Shown piece after piece: positions 36,556 through 44,118 of a stretch of DNA of 64,000 nt. Origin of the DNA: Agromyces salentinus (GTDB lineage: Bacteria; Actinomycetota; Actinomycetes; Actinomycetales; Microbacteriaceae); assembly GCF_009749395.1 (NCBI RefSeq), contig NZ_WBIR01000012.1, positions 18,394-82,393 of the forward strand, read 5' to 3'. The notes beneath the pieces were generated by a model, which saw only the letters and a program-made list of their open reading frames with translations, was not told the DNA's origin and did no database searches. A program made the position numbers and the translations under genes. How positions within the stretch are numbered: position 1 is the first letter of the stretch; each line of letters begins with the position of its first letter.

Positions 36556-37947
36556 TCAGCCGAGCGGACCCTCCGGAGCCGAGCGGAGCGCGTCACCGAG
36601 GGAGTTCCCGAGCTCGTTGCGGTAGTCGCCCGACAGATCCCACCACATCGCGCCGCCGTAGCCCTCCTGTGCGAGCCACTGCGCCTTCGCGGTGACCGAG
36701 GCCGGGTCGTCGAGGCTCCACCAGTCCCCGGTCGCTGCGTCGTACCGCCACGATGCGCCGACGGCCGGGTCGAAGTAGCCGGTGCCGACCGAACGGATCT
36801 CGTAGTACGGCTTGGTGCCGATCGACGCCGTGGCGGCCTGCCACGCATCATCGCCGACCGTGACGCCCGTCCAGCCCTGCCCGTAGGCCGCGAGCCCCGC
36901 GTTCAGCTGTTCGGGTGCGGCGCCCGCGTTCAGGTACATCCCCACGGCGCCGTCGAGGCCGAGGCCCCAGTTCTCGGTTCCGTCGGGGTGCAGGTTGCCC
37001 TGGTGCCCGGTCCTGTTCGGAACCCAGCCGCCGTGGAAGTCGTACCCCTGCACGTTGAGGAAGTCGACGGTCGCGAAGAGGCGCGGATCGAGCCATCCGC
37101 CCTGTCCGGCGTTCCAGCCGCCCGCCGGGGCGAACGCGGTGAGCAGGTAGTCCTCATCGACCTCCTCGCCGTACGCATCGAGTTGGGTGCGGAACTCCTC
37201 CATGAGGGCGAGGAAGTTCTCCTTGTCGACGGCGGGGTCGGGGCTCGTGCTCGGCACCTCGCCGCCGGTGACGGGCCACTCCCAGTCGATGTCGATGCCG
37301 TCGAAGATGCCCGCCGCGACGCCCTTGCCGCCCTGCTTCCCGACGACGGGCAGGTTGCCCTCGAGGTAGAGGTCGATGCAGCTCGCCACGAGCTTCGACC
37401 GGCTCTCCGGGGTCGCGGCGGCGGCGTAGAAGTTGTCGGACCAGGTCCAGCCGCCGAGCGAGATGAGGATCTTCGTGTCGGGGCTCTTCTCCTTGAGCTT
37501 GCGCAACTGATTGAAGTTGCCCGCGATCCGCTGGTTCTTCGAGTCCTTCTTGCCGTCCACCGAATCGGCGGCGGAGACGAGCCGCAGGTAGTCGTTCTGC
37601 GCGTCGCCCTCGCCCGGGACGTCGGTGATCTCGCAGGTCAGGTTCGACGTGACGTTGCCGAAGGCGTAGTTGATGTGCGTGATGTCCGAGATCGCACCCG
37701 TGTTCAGGAGGTCCTCGACCTGGTAGTCGCGCGTCACGGGGGTGTCGGCCATGAGGTATCCGACCGACCGATAGCCGTTGATCTCCTCAGGGCCGGCCGA
37801 GCGGCCGTGCGCGTGGTGGTCGTGCTTGCCGTGGCCGCCTCCTCGGTGGTCGCCGTGGGCGGCGGCGGGGGAGACGGCGGATGCCGCGACGAGCGCGGTT
37901 GCGGCGGCGGCGATGGCCGCGGCTCTCAGCAGATGGCGTTCAGGCAT
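36556..37947 (-). CDS. Secreted GH18 chitinase
   Basis: 463 residues. A signal peptide ends near AAA30; a His-rich linker follows with seven His in residues 31-47. The TIM barrel has the GH18 signature DGIDIDWEWP (216-225) with proton donor Glu223, plus SLGGW and QGYDFHGGW. It hydrolyses beta-1,4-GlcNAc polymers with substrate-assisted retention. No carbohydrate-binding module is attached. ATG 37947 is chosen because GAGGA lies 8 bases upstream; two upstream in-frame starts are less well placed. An inverted repeat at 38051-38063 may be its operator. Confidence 0.9.
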   Translation of the reverse strand: MPERHLLRAAAIAAAATALVAASAVSPAAAHGDHRGGGHGKHDHHAHGRSAGPEEINGYRSVGYLMADTPVTRDYQVEDLLNTGAISDITHINYAFGNVTSNLTCEITDVPGEGDAQNDYLRLVSAADSVDGKKDSKNQRIAGNFNQLRKLKEKSPDTKILISLGGWTWSDNFYAAAATPESRSKLVASCIDLYLEGNLPVVGKQGGKGVAAGIFDGIDIDWEWPVTGGEVPSTSPDPAVDKENFLALMEEFRTQLDAYGEEVDEDYLLTAFAPAGGWNAGQGGWLDPRLFATVDFLNVQGYDFHGGWVPNRTGHQGNLHPDGTENWGLGLDGAVGMYLNAGAAPEQLNAGLAAYGQGWTGVTVGDDAWQAATASIGTKPYYEIRSVGTGYFDPAVGASWRYDAATGDWWSLDDPASVTAKAQWLAQEGYGGAMWWDLSGDYRNELGNSLGDALRSAPEGPLG

Positions 37948-38050
37948 GGGAATCCTCATCGATGGTGTGGCCCGCACGAGCACGCCGCGCGTGCGGTTCC
38001 GGTGAAGCTACCAACGGAACGACGAGTTCGAAAGGACTCCTAACAAATAC

Positions 38051-38063
38051 TGCGGGAACCGCA
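38051..38063. promoter_or_regulatory. Inverted repeat upstream of the chitinase gene
   Basis: TGCGG-GAA-CCGCA, a perfect 5-bp inverted repeat about 105 bases before the chitinase ATG, in the only AT-rich part of the intergenic region. It is a candidate repressor site for sugar-responsive control. Confidence 0.3.
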
Positions 38064-38155
38064 AACAATCCAGCGTCGGGGTGGAGGTCGTCGATAGTCG
38101 ATCCCGTTGCTCGTGCACATGTTGCAACGCGCTCGAATGCCCGCTCGGGCTCGAT

Positions 38156-38184
38156 TTGTGCGGCCGCGAAGCTCGTGCTAGATT
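38156..38184 (+). promoter_or_regulatory. Promoter of the first initiator tRNA gene
   Basis: TTGTGC at 38156-38161 and TAGATT at 38179-38184 are separated by 17 bases; the -10 is preceded by TGC (extended -10). Confidence 0.5.
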
Positions 38185-38196
38185 CATCTCTTGTGC

Positions 38197-38273
38197 CGCG
38201 GGGTGGAGCAGTTCGGTAGCTCGCTGGGCTCATAACCCAGAGGTCGTAGGTTCAAATCCTGCCCCCGCAACCA
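38197..38273 (+). tRNA. Initiator tRNA-fMet (CAU), copy 1
   Basis: 77 nt including an encoded 3' CCA. The acceptor stem is CGCGGGG with CCCCGCA, leaving a C1-A72 mismatch. The anticodon stem has three consecutive G-C pairs (CTGGG-CTCATAA-CCCAG). Both are initiator hallmarks. A T-loop GTTCAAATC is present. It is followed directly by a classic terminator. Confidence 0.97.
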
Positions 38274-38275
38274 AG

Positions 38276-38313
38276 AAGGCCCGGTCAGAAGAAATTCTGA
38301 CCGGGCCTTTTGT
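38276..38313 (+). terminator. Rho-independent terminator of tRNA-fMet copy 1
   Basis: A 15-bp perfect stem with a GAAA loop is followed by TTTT. It is the clearest intrinsic terminator in the window. Confidence 0.9.
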
Positions 38314-38345
38314 TCGCCCGTGGGTGGATTCGCCGGACCCGGCCT

Positions 38346-38627
38346 TCACTCGCCGCGACCGGGCATCCTCAGATCGGCGGGATCCACGTCCACATCGCCC
38401 GCGTCGTCCGGTCCACCGGTGCCCGGCACCGCCCGGACGTGGTCGAGGTCGAGGTCGTCGTCGATGCCCTCGGGCAGTGGGTCCGCCTGCTTGGCGGCGG
38501 TCTCGGCCTCGCTGCCCGGGCTCTCGCTCACATCCTTGCGGGTCTGCTCGCGGTCGCTGAGCGGCTCGGGCGTACCGCCTCCGCGCTCGGGGTTCGGTGG
38601 TGATGCGGTCTCGTCTGCTGCAGCCAT
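38346..38627 (-). CDS. Small acidic protein, unknown
   Basis: 93 residues, almost without hydrophobic runs, rich in Asp, Glu, Pro and Gly (GIDDDLDLDHVRAV, GDVDVDPADLRMPG). Probably disordered. ATG 38627 follows the most likely coding boundary; the longer frame runs backwards through the second tRNA gene and is rejected. It lies antisense between the two initiator tRNA genes. No family recognised. Confidence 0.55.
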   Translation of the reverse strand: MAAADETASPPNPERGGGTPEPLSDREQTRKDVSESPGSEAETAAKQADPLPEGIDDDLDLDHVRAVPGTGGPDDAGDVDVDPADLRMPGRGE

Positions 38628-38727
38628 GTCGAGAACCGTAGGATCGGGACGCGATCGCGACCACCCCCTTGACGCGTGATGCCCCGGTCTGCGCGGTGAG
38701 GTGGTCCGAACCCGGTCGGGGGACGCG

Positions 38728-38733
38728 TATACT
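38728..38733 (+). promoter_or_regulatory. -10 box of the second initiator tRNA gene
   Basis: TATACT, 82 bases before the tRNA. No clear -35 is visible. Confidence 0.4.
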
Positions 38734-38815
38734 GGAACACGCGCACGGACGTGGTGATCGAGATCGTGAGATCCGGTCGGGATGATCCGGCGAAGGCCCT
38801 TCACGGGGTCAGTGG

Positions 38816-38889
38816 CGCGGGGTGGAGCAGTTCGGTAGCTCGCTGGGCTCATAACCCAGAGGTCGTAGGTTCAAATCCTGCCCCCGCAA
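38816..38889 (+). tRNA. Initiator tRNA-fMet (CAU), copy 2
   Basis: Its 74 nt are identical to the body of copy 1, including the C1-A72 mismatch and the three G-C anticodon pairs. Unlike copy 1, the next bases are CCG, so the 3' CCA is not encoded and must be added by CCA transferase. Flanking sequences differ from copy 1. Confidence 0.95.
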
Positions 38890-38897
38890 CCGAGAGG

Positions 38898-38936
38898 CGA
38901 GAGGCCGGCACCGGAGAGATCCGGGCCGGCCTCTCG
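38898..38936 (+). terminator. Hairpin after tRNA-fMet copy 2
   Basis: A 12-bp stem (CGAGAGGCCGGC with its complement) has an inner CCGG-CCGG pairing. No T-run follows, unlike the terminator of copy 1. Confidence 0.6.
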
Positions 38937-39010
38937 GTCGTTCGCCCGGCCCGTCAGGTGGCAGGTGCACGGGTGCGCCGTGTGCCGCACCCAGCCCGGC
39001 CGGGCCCGGC

Positions 39011-40789
39011 TCAGGCGGAGCCTCCCGGCGGGTTCGGCATCGCACTGGTCGTGCGGGCGCCGGCGTGCATCGGGAGCAGCATCGCGAACGTCGTGCCCCG
39101 ACCCTCGACACTGGACACCGTCATGGTGCCGTGGTGAGCGGAGACGATCGCCTTCGTGATGCTGAGACCGAGGCCCACGCCCTGGACGGCCTGCCGGATG
39201 GCCGTCGACGAACGGAAGAACCGCGTGAACAGGCGCTCGACCTCGCCGGCCGGGATGCCCATTCCGGTGTCGGTGACCGCGATCCGGGCGTAGCCGTCCA
39301 CCATCTCGAGCGACACCGAGACGGTTCCGTCCGGCTTCGTGAACTTCAGGGCATTCGAGATCAGGTTGTCGCACGCCTGTGCGAGCCGAGTCGCATCCCC
39401 CGGGATCTCCATGGAATCCAGGGCGTTATCGGCCCGGAGCTCGATGCCGCCGCGCGTCGCCGCCGGACGCGCCGACTCGACGGATGCGAGCACCACGTGC
39501 ACCAGGTCCACCTCGCGGATGTCGAGCGGGAAGGTGCCCGACTCCACCTGGGCCGTCAGGAGGAGATCCCCCACGAGGGCGAGGAGGCGGTGCGCGTTCC
39601 GTTCCGCGATGGCGAGGTAGGAGAATTGCTCTGCCGTGAGCGGGTGCTGCTCGTCGTCGCGGATCAGCTCGAGATACCCGAGGACCGAGGTCAGCGGAGT
39701 CCGAAGCTCGTGGGAGATCATGCCGACGAACTCGTCCTTCAGGCGATTCACCTCGTGGAGCCCGGTCACGTCCGTGCCGATGAAGATGTACCCGACGTGA
39801 TCTCCGGACTCGTCCAGCCGAGGCGAGGCCGAGAGCTGCACCGGGATGCGTTCGCCGGCCGCGTCGACGAAGGTCCACTCGGAGTTGTCGCCGTATGCCG
39901 CACGGGCGGCCTCGACGAGGTGCATGAAGCTCTCACGATCGGTGATCGGATCGACGCCGGGCATGAAGTTGCGCGCTCGCTCGCGGAGTTCGTCGCCGGC
40001 GAGGAACTGGGTCAGGTACCGCTGCTCGACGCCGTCCTCGAATGGAACGCCGAGCATTCGATCCGCGCCCGGCCCGGCCGTGAGAATGAGGCCCGTGCGA
40101 TCCGTGACGATCACGGCCTCCGCCTTGACGGCTTGCCAGATGCTGAGATTGAAGGCCTCGGACGCACGGAGCTGCGCCTGGCTCGACTCGAGTTCCGCCC
40201 GTCTCGCCTCAGCGTCGGCGAGCAGCCCCTCCCGCTCAGCCAGCAGCGCTTCGGCGTTCGCCAGCTGCACCCTGCCCAGGTGCGAGAGCTCGTTGATGAT
40301 GCCGGCCGCGACGAGGTACACCAGCGGCGCGAAGAAGCCCCGCATGAGTTGGCCGTCGCCGAGGACCTGATGTCCGGTCAGGAAGGGCAGTTGCAGCGCC
40401 ACGCACACGGCGGCTGCCGAGAGCACGATGTGGGATCGCCCCTCCTCCGAGGCGATCCAGACGAAGGGGAGGATGATGAGCGACCCGAAGATGGATGCGA
40501 ACCCGCCCGTGCCGAGCCGGAACAGGCCGATCGCGAGGATCGAGAGCACGGGGATGACGATGGCCCACTCGTGGTCGAACCGGCGCCAGGGGAAGGTGAA
40601 GGCGAAGGCTGTGACGGTGACCAGGATCGCGACCCCCGACCATGCCGCCCACTGGACGGTGATGGCGACGCCTGGTACGACGAGTGTCGTCACGACGGCG
40701 AGCACGAGGCCGATGGCCGTCGGCACCTGCTTGAAGCCCGGCGACAGGGAGTCGCTGGAGAGCCGGGCGAGCCATCCGGGCTGCGTCAC
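39011..40789 (-). CDS. Membrane PAS sensor histidine kinase
   Basis: 592 residues. Six or so transmembrane helices span 24-165, with almost no extracytoplasmic domain. A coiled coil follows (173-210), then a PAS domain (about 212-345), HisKA with His360 in MISHELRTP, and HATPase_c with the N box DNLISNALKF (474-483), G1 DTGMG (507-511) and G2 GVGLG (537-541). It should sense a membrane or small-molecule signal and phosphorylate a partner; the only receiver domain in the operon is fused to the PIG-L deacetylase. The GTG start overlaps the TGA of the 46-residue gene (40786-40789). Last gene of the six-gene operon. Confidence 0.9.
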   Translation of the reverse strand: MTQPGWLARLSSDSLSPGFKQVPTAIGLVLAVVTTLVVPGVAITVQWAAWSGVAILVTVTAFAFTFPWRRFDHEWAIVIPVLSILAIGLFRLGTGGFASIFGSLIILPFVWIASEEGRSHIVLSAAAVCVALQLPFLTGHQVLGDGQLMRGFFAPLVYLVAAGIINELSHLGRVQLANAEALLAEREGLLADAEARRAELESSQAQLRASEAFNLSIWQAVKAEAVIVTDRTGLILTAGPGADRMLGVPFEDGVEQRYLTQFLAGDELRERARNFMPGVDPITDRESFMHLVEAARAAYGDNSEWTFVDAAGERIPVQLSASPRLDESGDHVGYIFIGTDVTGLHEVNRLKDEFVGMISHELRTPLTSVLGYLELIRDDEQHPLTAEQFSYLAIAERNAHRLLALVGDLLLTAQVESGTFPLDIREVDLVHVVLASVESARPAATRGGIELRADNALDSMEIPGDATRLAQACDNLISNALKFTKPDGTVSVSLEMVDGYARIAVTDTGMGIPAGEVERLFTRFFRSSTAIRQAVQGVGLGLSITKAIVSAHHGTMTVSSVEGRGTTFAMLLPMHAGARTTSAMPNPPGGSA

Positions 40790-40926
40790 AGGAAGAACAC
40801 CTGCCGGACGACGACGAGGGCGACCACGACGACGATCGCGAGCAATGCCTGGGGGATGAGGCGCCGTTCCGAGCGCCGGTTCTCCTCGATCTCGCGTCGC
40901 AGGGTCCGCTCCCCGAGGTCGGTCAT
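40786..40926 (-). CDS. 46-residue single-pass membrane peptide
   Basis: It begins MTDLGERTLRREIEENRRSE, a strongly charged helix, and ends in one hydrophobic helix (ALLAIVVVVALVVVRQVFFL). Start and stop overlap the neighbouring genes by 4 bases on both sides (ATGA at 40923-40926, GTGA at 40786-40789), so it is very likely translated. It could be a subunit linking the glycosyltransferase to the sensor kinase. No family recognised. Confidence 0.7.
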   Translation of the reverse strand: MTDLGERTLRREIEENRRSERRLIPQALLAIVVVVALVVVRQVFFL

Positions 40927-42416
40927 CCCAGCACCCTGCCCGTCTTCTCGGTCTTGTCCCACACCATGGCGGCGCCGCGCGCCTCCTTGACGTACGAGTC
41001 GAAGGTGATCGCACACAGGATCGGCCCGTAGCCGATCAGATAGACGAGCAGGGGGCACAGCCAGCGACCCGGTCGAGTCGAGTCGAGGTGCTTGGCACCC
41101 CAGGCGGCGAGCATCGAGAGGGAGACCCAGCTGTAGACGAAGAGCGTCCAGGCGACGAGTGCCTCGTCCGTGAACTGCAGGCCGAAGAGCGCCGGGATGC
41201 GCTCTTCGATGAGCCCGGGGAAGAACGCCGTGATCATGACGACGATCGAGATCGCGCCGGGGAAGAGGATCGCCTCACGCCAGCTCGAGCGGCCCGTGGC
41301 CGGATCGAGTTGCGCCGCGAGCAGCATCGTGTAGACGTACGTGCACGCGGCCACGATCCAGAGCGCGCGGAACACCGTGAGCGCCAATTGCGAGTCGAGG
41401 AGGAAGAGCCCGATGAGGCCGATCGAGGACGCGATCATCAAGCAGGGCAGCAGGAAGACGCTGAACCAGAACAGGCCGAACGAGATCGACCCGAGCCGGT
41501 GCTCACGGGACGGGCGGAACCAGACCTTCCGGTATCGCGCGGTGAGCTGCACGTTGCCCCGTGCCCAGCGCAGGCGTTGCTTCCAGAGTGCGCCGATCGC
41601 GTGCGGCTCCTCAGCGAGGACCACTGCATAGGGCTCGAAGACGACCCGGCGTCCGCGGAGCTGGGTCTCGAAGGTGGTGACCGTGTCCTCCGCCAGGGAG
41701 CTCGTGTCGATCCTCCCGCCGATGTCCTCGAGGTTCGTCCTCGAATGCAGCTGGGCGCCGCCTGCCAGGCAGGCGAGCGCGCCCAGCACGTTCTGGGCGC
41801 GACGACTGCCGATCTGCGAGAGCACGTACTCGAAGGCGACGAACCTGCTGAGGTAGTTCTTGTCGCGACTTCCCTCCCGGATGTACGCCGTGACGGCGCC
41901 GACCTTCTCGTCGGCGAGGTGTCGCGTCATCCGCCGCAGGGAATCGGGCAGGTAGATGACGTCGGCGTCCATGATGAGCAGCGCATGCATCCAGTCGTCC
42001 TGCAGGACATGGCGGATGCCGTGGTTCAGCGTGTGCGCCTTGCCTTCGCCGCCGACCTCGCGACGGAGATGGAAGACGGCGCCCGGATACTCACGCGCCT
42101 TCGCCTGGACGACCTGGGGCGTGTCATCCGTCGATGCGTCGTCGACCACGTACACGCGGAGGGCGCCCTCGGGGTACTCGAGCGCCATGAGGCGGTCGAT
42201 GGAGACGCCGATGACGGCCCCCTCGTTCCACGCCGGCACGATGATGGCCACGTTCGGAAGGTATGGCGCTGCCCTGCCGTAGTGGTTGCGCACGGCGTGC
42301 ACGGGGATGAGGAGGAACTGGTACGCCATCGCGAGCACGGGGATGGCCCCGAACGCGACGAAGACCGCGAGGACCGTCACCATGACGCCGTACAGGACGC
42401 CGTCCCACTCGATCAC
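40923..42416 (-). CDS. Processive family 2 glycosyltransferase (beta-glycan synthase type)
   Basis: 497 residues. An N-terminal helix (about 8-40) precedes a GT2 domain with Asp92/93 (VDDAST), Asp150-Ala-Asp152 (IMDAD), the acceptor-base Glu-Asp at 243-244 (LAEDT) and QRLRW at 280-284. The full D,D,D,QxxRW set is that of processive enzymes such as chitin, hyaluronan and poly-GlcNAc synthases. Four or five C-terminal helices form the export channel. The sugar is not determinable, but GlcNAc would fit the PIG-L partner. GTG 42416 overlaps the previous stop; translation is coupled on both sides. Confidence 0.85.
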   Translation of the reverse strand: MIEWDGVLYGVMVTVLAVFVAFGAIPVLAMAYQFLLIPVHAVRNHYGRAAPYLPNVAIIVPAWNEGAVIGVSIDRLMALEYPEGALRVYVVDDASTDDTPQVVQAKAREYPGAVFHLRREVGGEGKAHTLNHGIRHVLQDDWMHALLIMDADVIYLPDSLRRMTRHLADEKVGAVTAYIREGSRDKNYLSRFVAFEYVLSQIGSRRAQNVLGALACLAGGAQLHSRTNLEDIGGRIDTSSLAEDTVTTFETQLRGRRVVFEPYAVVLAEEPHAIGALWKQRLRWARGNVQLTARYRKVWFRPSREHRLGSISFGLFWFSVFLLPCLMIASSIGLIGLFLLDSQLALTVFRALWIVAACTYVYTMLLAAQLDPATGRSSWREAILFPGAISIVVMITAFFPGLIEERIPALFGLQFTDEALVAWTLFVYSWVSLSMLAAWGAKHLDSTRPGRWLCPLLVYLIGYGPILCAITFDSYVKEARGAAMVWDKTEKTGRVLG

Positions 42417-43156
42417 GGCGCGCTGCCCTGCGCCGCGGCATCGAGGATGCCGACCACGTCGCGGTAGCGGCCGACGTGGGTCGACACGTGCGCGTCGGTC
42501 GAGGCGACGAGCGTCGCGCCGGCCGCACGAACCGCACGGATCACCCGCGCCCCGGGGCACGCCCACTTCTCGTTGACCTCGACGAACGTGCGAGTCTCCG
42601 CGGCGGCATCCGCCCAGCCTTCCAGGAGCGCGTCGGAGATCGAGTCCTCCGAGAGTCCGATCTTCGGCAGGATCGAGAACGGATGCGCGAGCTGTCCGCC
42701 CGGATGCCGCCGCATGGCGCCCACCATCGCCGTCACGAGGATCTCGACGGCCTCCGCCTCGCCGAGGCCGCCCGTGAGTTCGCTCCGCGTGCGCTCCGGC
42801 GTCCACGGCCCGTCGGGCCCGGGGAACTGGTGATCGGCGATGACGATGCCCTCGATGCCGCCCGGGCCGATCACCAGGTCGGGCGGGAGATCCAGGCGCC
42901 CGGTGGCGTCGAGGATCTTCGCCTCGACCCCGGTGTGCACGACCAGCCCGTCGGGAACGGGTTCGGCAGCGACGGCGGCGAGGAAGTCCGGGACCCAGGT
43001 CGTACTCACACGGACGTGATCGATGAGGCGCAGGTGGGTGAGTCCGCGTTGCTGCGCAGCCCGGATGTTCGCGCCGATCGTGCTCTCCGCGTCGTCGGAG
43101 AATTGCGAGTGCACGTGCCAGTCGCCGCTCAGCTCGGGGTGTCGTCCATCGGTCAT
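42413..43156 (-). CDS. PHP-domain phosphoesterase
   Basis: 247 residues, histidinol-phosphatase-like PHP fold. Metal motifs: DWHVHSQFSDDAE (HxH), LIDHVRV, GVEAKIL, ADHQF, LAHPFS, EVNEKW and STDAHVS. It probably removes phosphate from a sugar phosphate or similar small molecule in the pathway served by the operon. The start ATG overlaps the ATP-grasp stop (43153-43156) and its stop overlaps the GT2 start. A different subgroup from the PHP protein at 14981. Confidence 0.8.
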   Translation of the reverse strand: MTDGRHPELSGDWHVHSQFSDDAESTIGANIRAAQQRGLTHLRLIDHVRVSTTWVPDFLAAVAAEPVPDGLVVHTGVEAKILDATGRLDLPPDLVIGPGGIEGIVIADHQFPGPDGPWTPERTRSELTGGLGEAEAVEILVTAMVGAMRRHPGGQLAHPFSILPKIGLSEDSISDALLEGWADAAAETRTFVEVNEKWACPGARVIRAVRAAGATLVASTDAHVSTHVGRYRDVVGILDAAAQGSAP

Positions 43157-44118
43157 GGTGAGACGATCACCTCGTCCACCGGCAGGAAGAGGTCCTCGAG
43201 GAAGCGCACGTTGGCGATCTCCTCGAAGGGCACGTGACGCGGGATCTCCCGGCCGAGCGCGACATCGACGGCGAGGGAGGGCATGTCCACTCCCGCGGCG
43301 ATCGTGAGCGGCATCGCCCCCGAGAACCGCGGGTTGATCTCGAGCAGGGCCGGAACGCCGTCGGCGCTGTAGCGAAGCTGCACGTTCGCGACACCGGTGA
43401 TGCCCGCGGCGCGCGCGCACGCGGCCGCGGTCTCCTCGAGCTCAGCACGGTGCACGGTCCGCCCCGCAACCGCGACACCCGAATCGACCCGGGCACGCAG
43501 GCGCGGCACGGCCGCGACGACGTGCCCGTCGGCCGCGACGATGACGTCCACCGAGAACTCCTCGCCGGGCAGATGCTCCTGGATGATCTGCGCCTCGTCC
43601 GGCGGACTCGCCTCGAGCTCCGGGCGACTGGACACGAGGCGGACCCCGCGGGAGCCGGCGCCGCTTCGCGGCTTCACGATGACGGGGAATGCCCAGTCGT
43701 GCGCCTGTCCCGCCTCCGTCAGCAGTTCGGTGTGCGGGACGCGGACGTGGGGCGCGCAGGCCTGTACGAGCCGCCACTTGTCGAGCGCGGTATCGAGCGC
43801 GGCCTGCGACGGGGCCGCGAGCACCGCTCCGAGCTCCGCTCTCCGGGCTGCCAGGGGCGGCAGCTCGGCATCGACCGTCGAGACGACGACGTCGATCTCG
43901 TCCCGGTCGCAGAGCGCGATGACGGACTCGACGAACTCGGGAGCGTTCCCGGCGGGCAGGATGCGCCGTCGCATCGATGGGACGAGGTAGAGCCCGCTCG
44001 CCCAGCCGTCCATGTCGGCTGCGTAGACGACGAGATCCTCGCGACGCAGCAGCGAACGGATGACGGCCACGCCGGCCGGACCGCCCGCGCCGGTGACGAG
44101 GACCGTTCGCCTGCTCAC
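43153..44118 (-). CDS. ATP-grasp ligase-like protein
   Basis: 321 residues. An N-terminal Rossmann-like preATP-grasp domain (TVLVTGAGGPAGVAVIRSL) is followed by the ATP-grasp core: VIVKPRSGAGSRGV (nucleotide loop), IIQEHLPGEEFSVDV and LLEINPRFSGAMPL (metal ligands). It resembles the carbamoyl-phosphate-synthase-like group that joins a carboxylate to an amine. In this operon it could attach an amino acid or acyl acid to the amine exposed by the PIG-L deacetylase; that is inference. GTG 44118 overlaps the upstream stop. Confidence 0.8.
   Translation of the reverse strand: MSRRTVLVTGAGGPAGVAVIRSLLRREDLVVYAADMDGWASGLYLVPSMRRRILPAGNAPEFVESVIALCDRDEIDVVVSTVDAELPPLAARRAELGAVLAAPSQAALDTALDKWRLVQACAPHVRVPHTELLTEAGQAHDWAFPVIVKPRSGAGSRGVRLVSSRPELEASPPDEAQIIQEHLPGEEFSVDVIVAADGHVVAAVPRLRARVDSGVAVAGRTVHRAELEETAAACARAAGITGVANVQLRYSADGVPALLEINPRFSGAMPLTIAAGVDMPSLAVDVALGREIPRHVPFEEIANVRFLEDLFLPVDEVIVSP

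Noticed and set aside
38346..38852. Longer version of the small acidic protein
   Set aside because: It would begin inside the second tRNA-fMet gene on the opposite strand; ATG 38627 is preferred.
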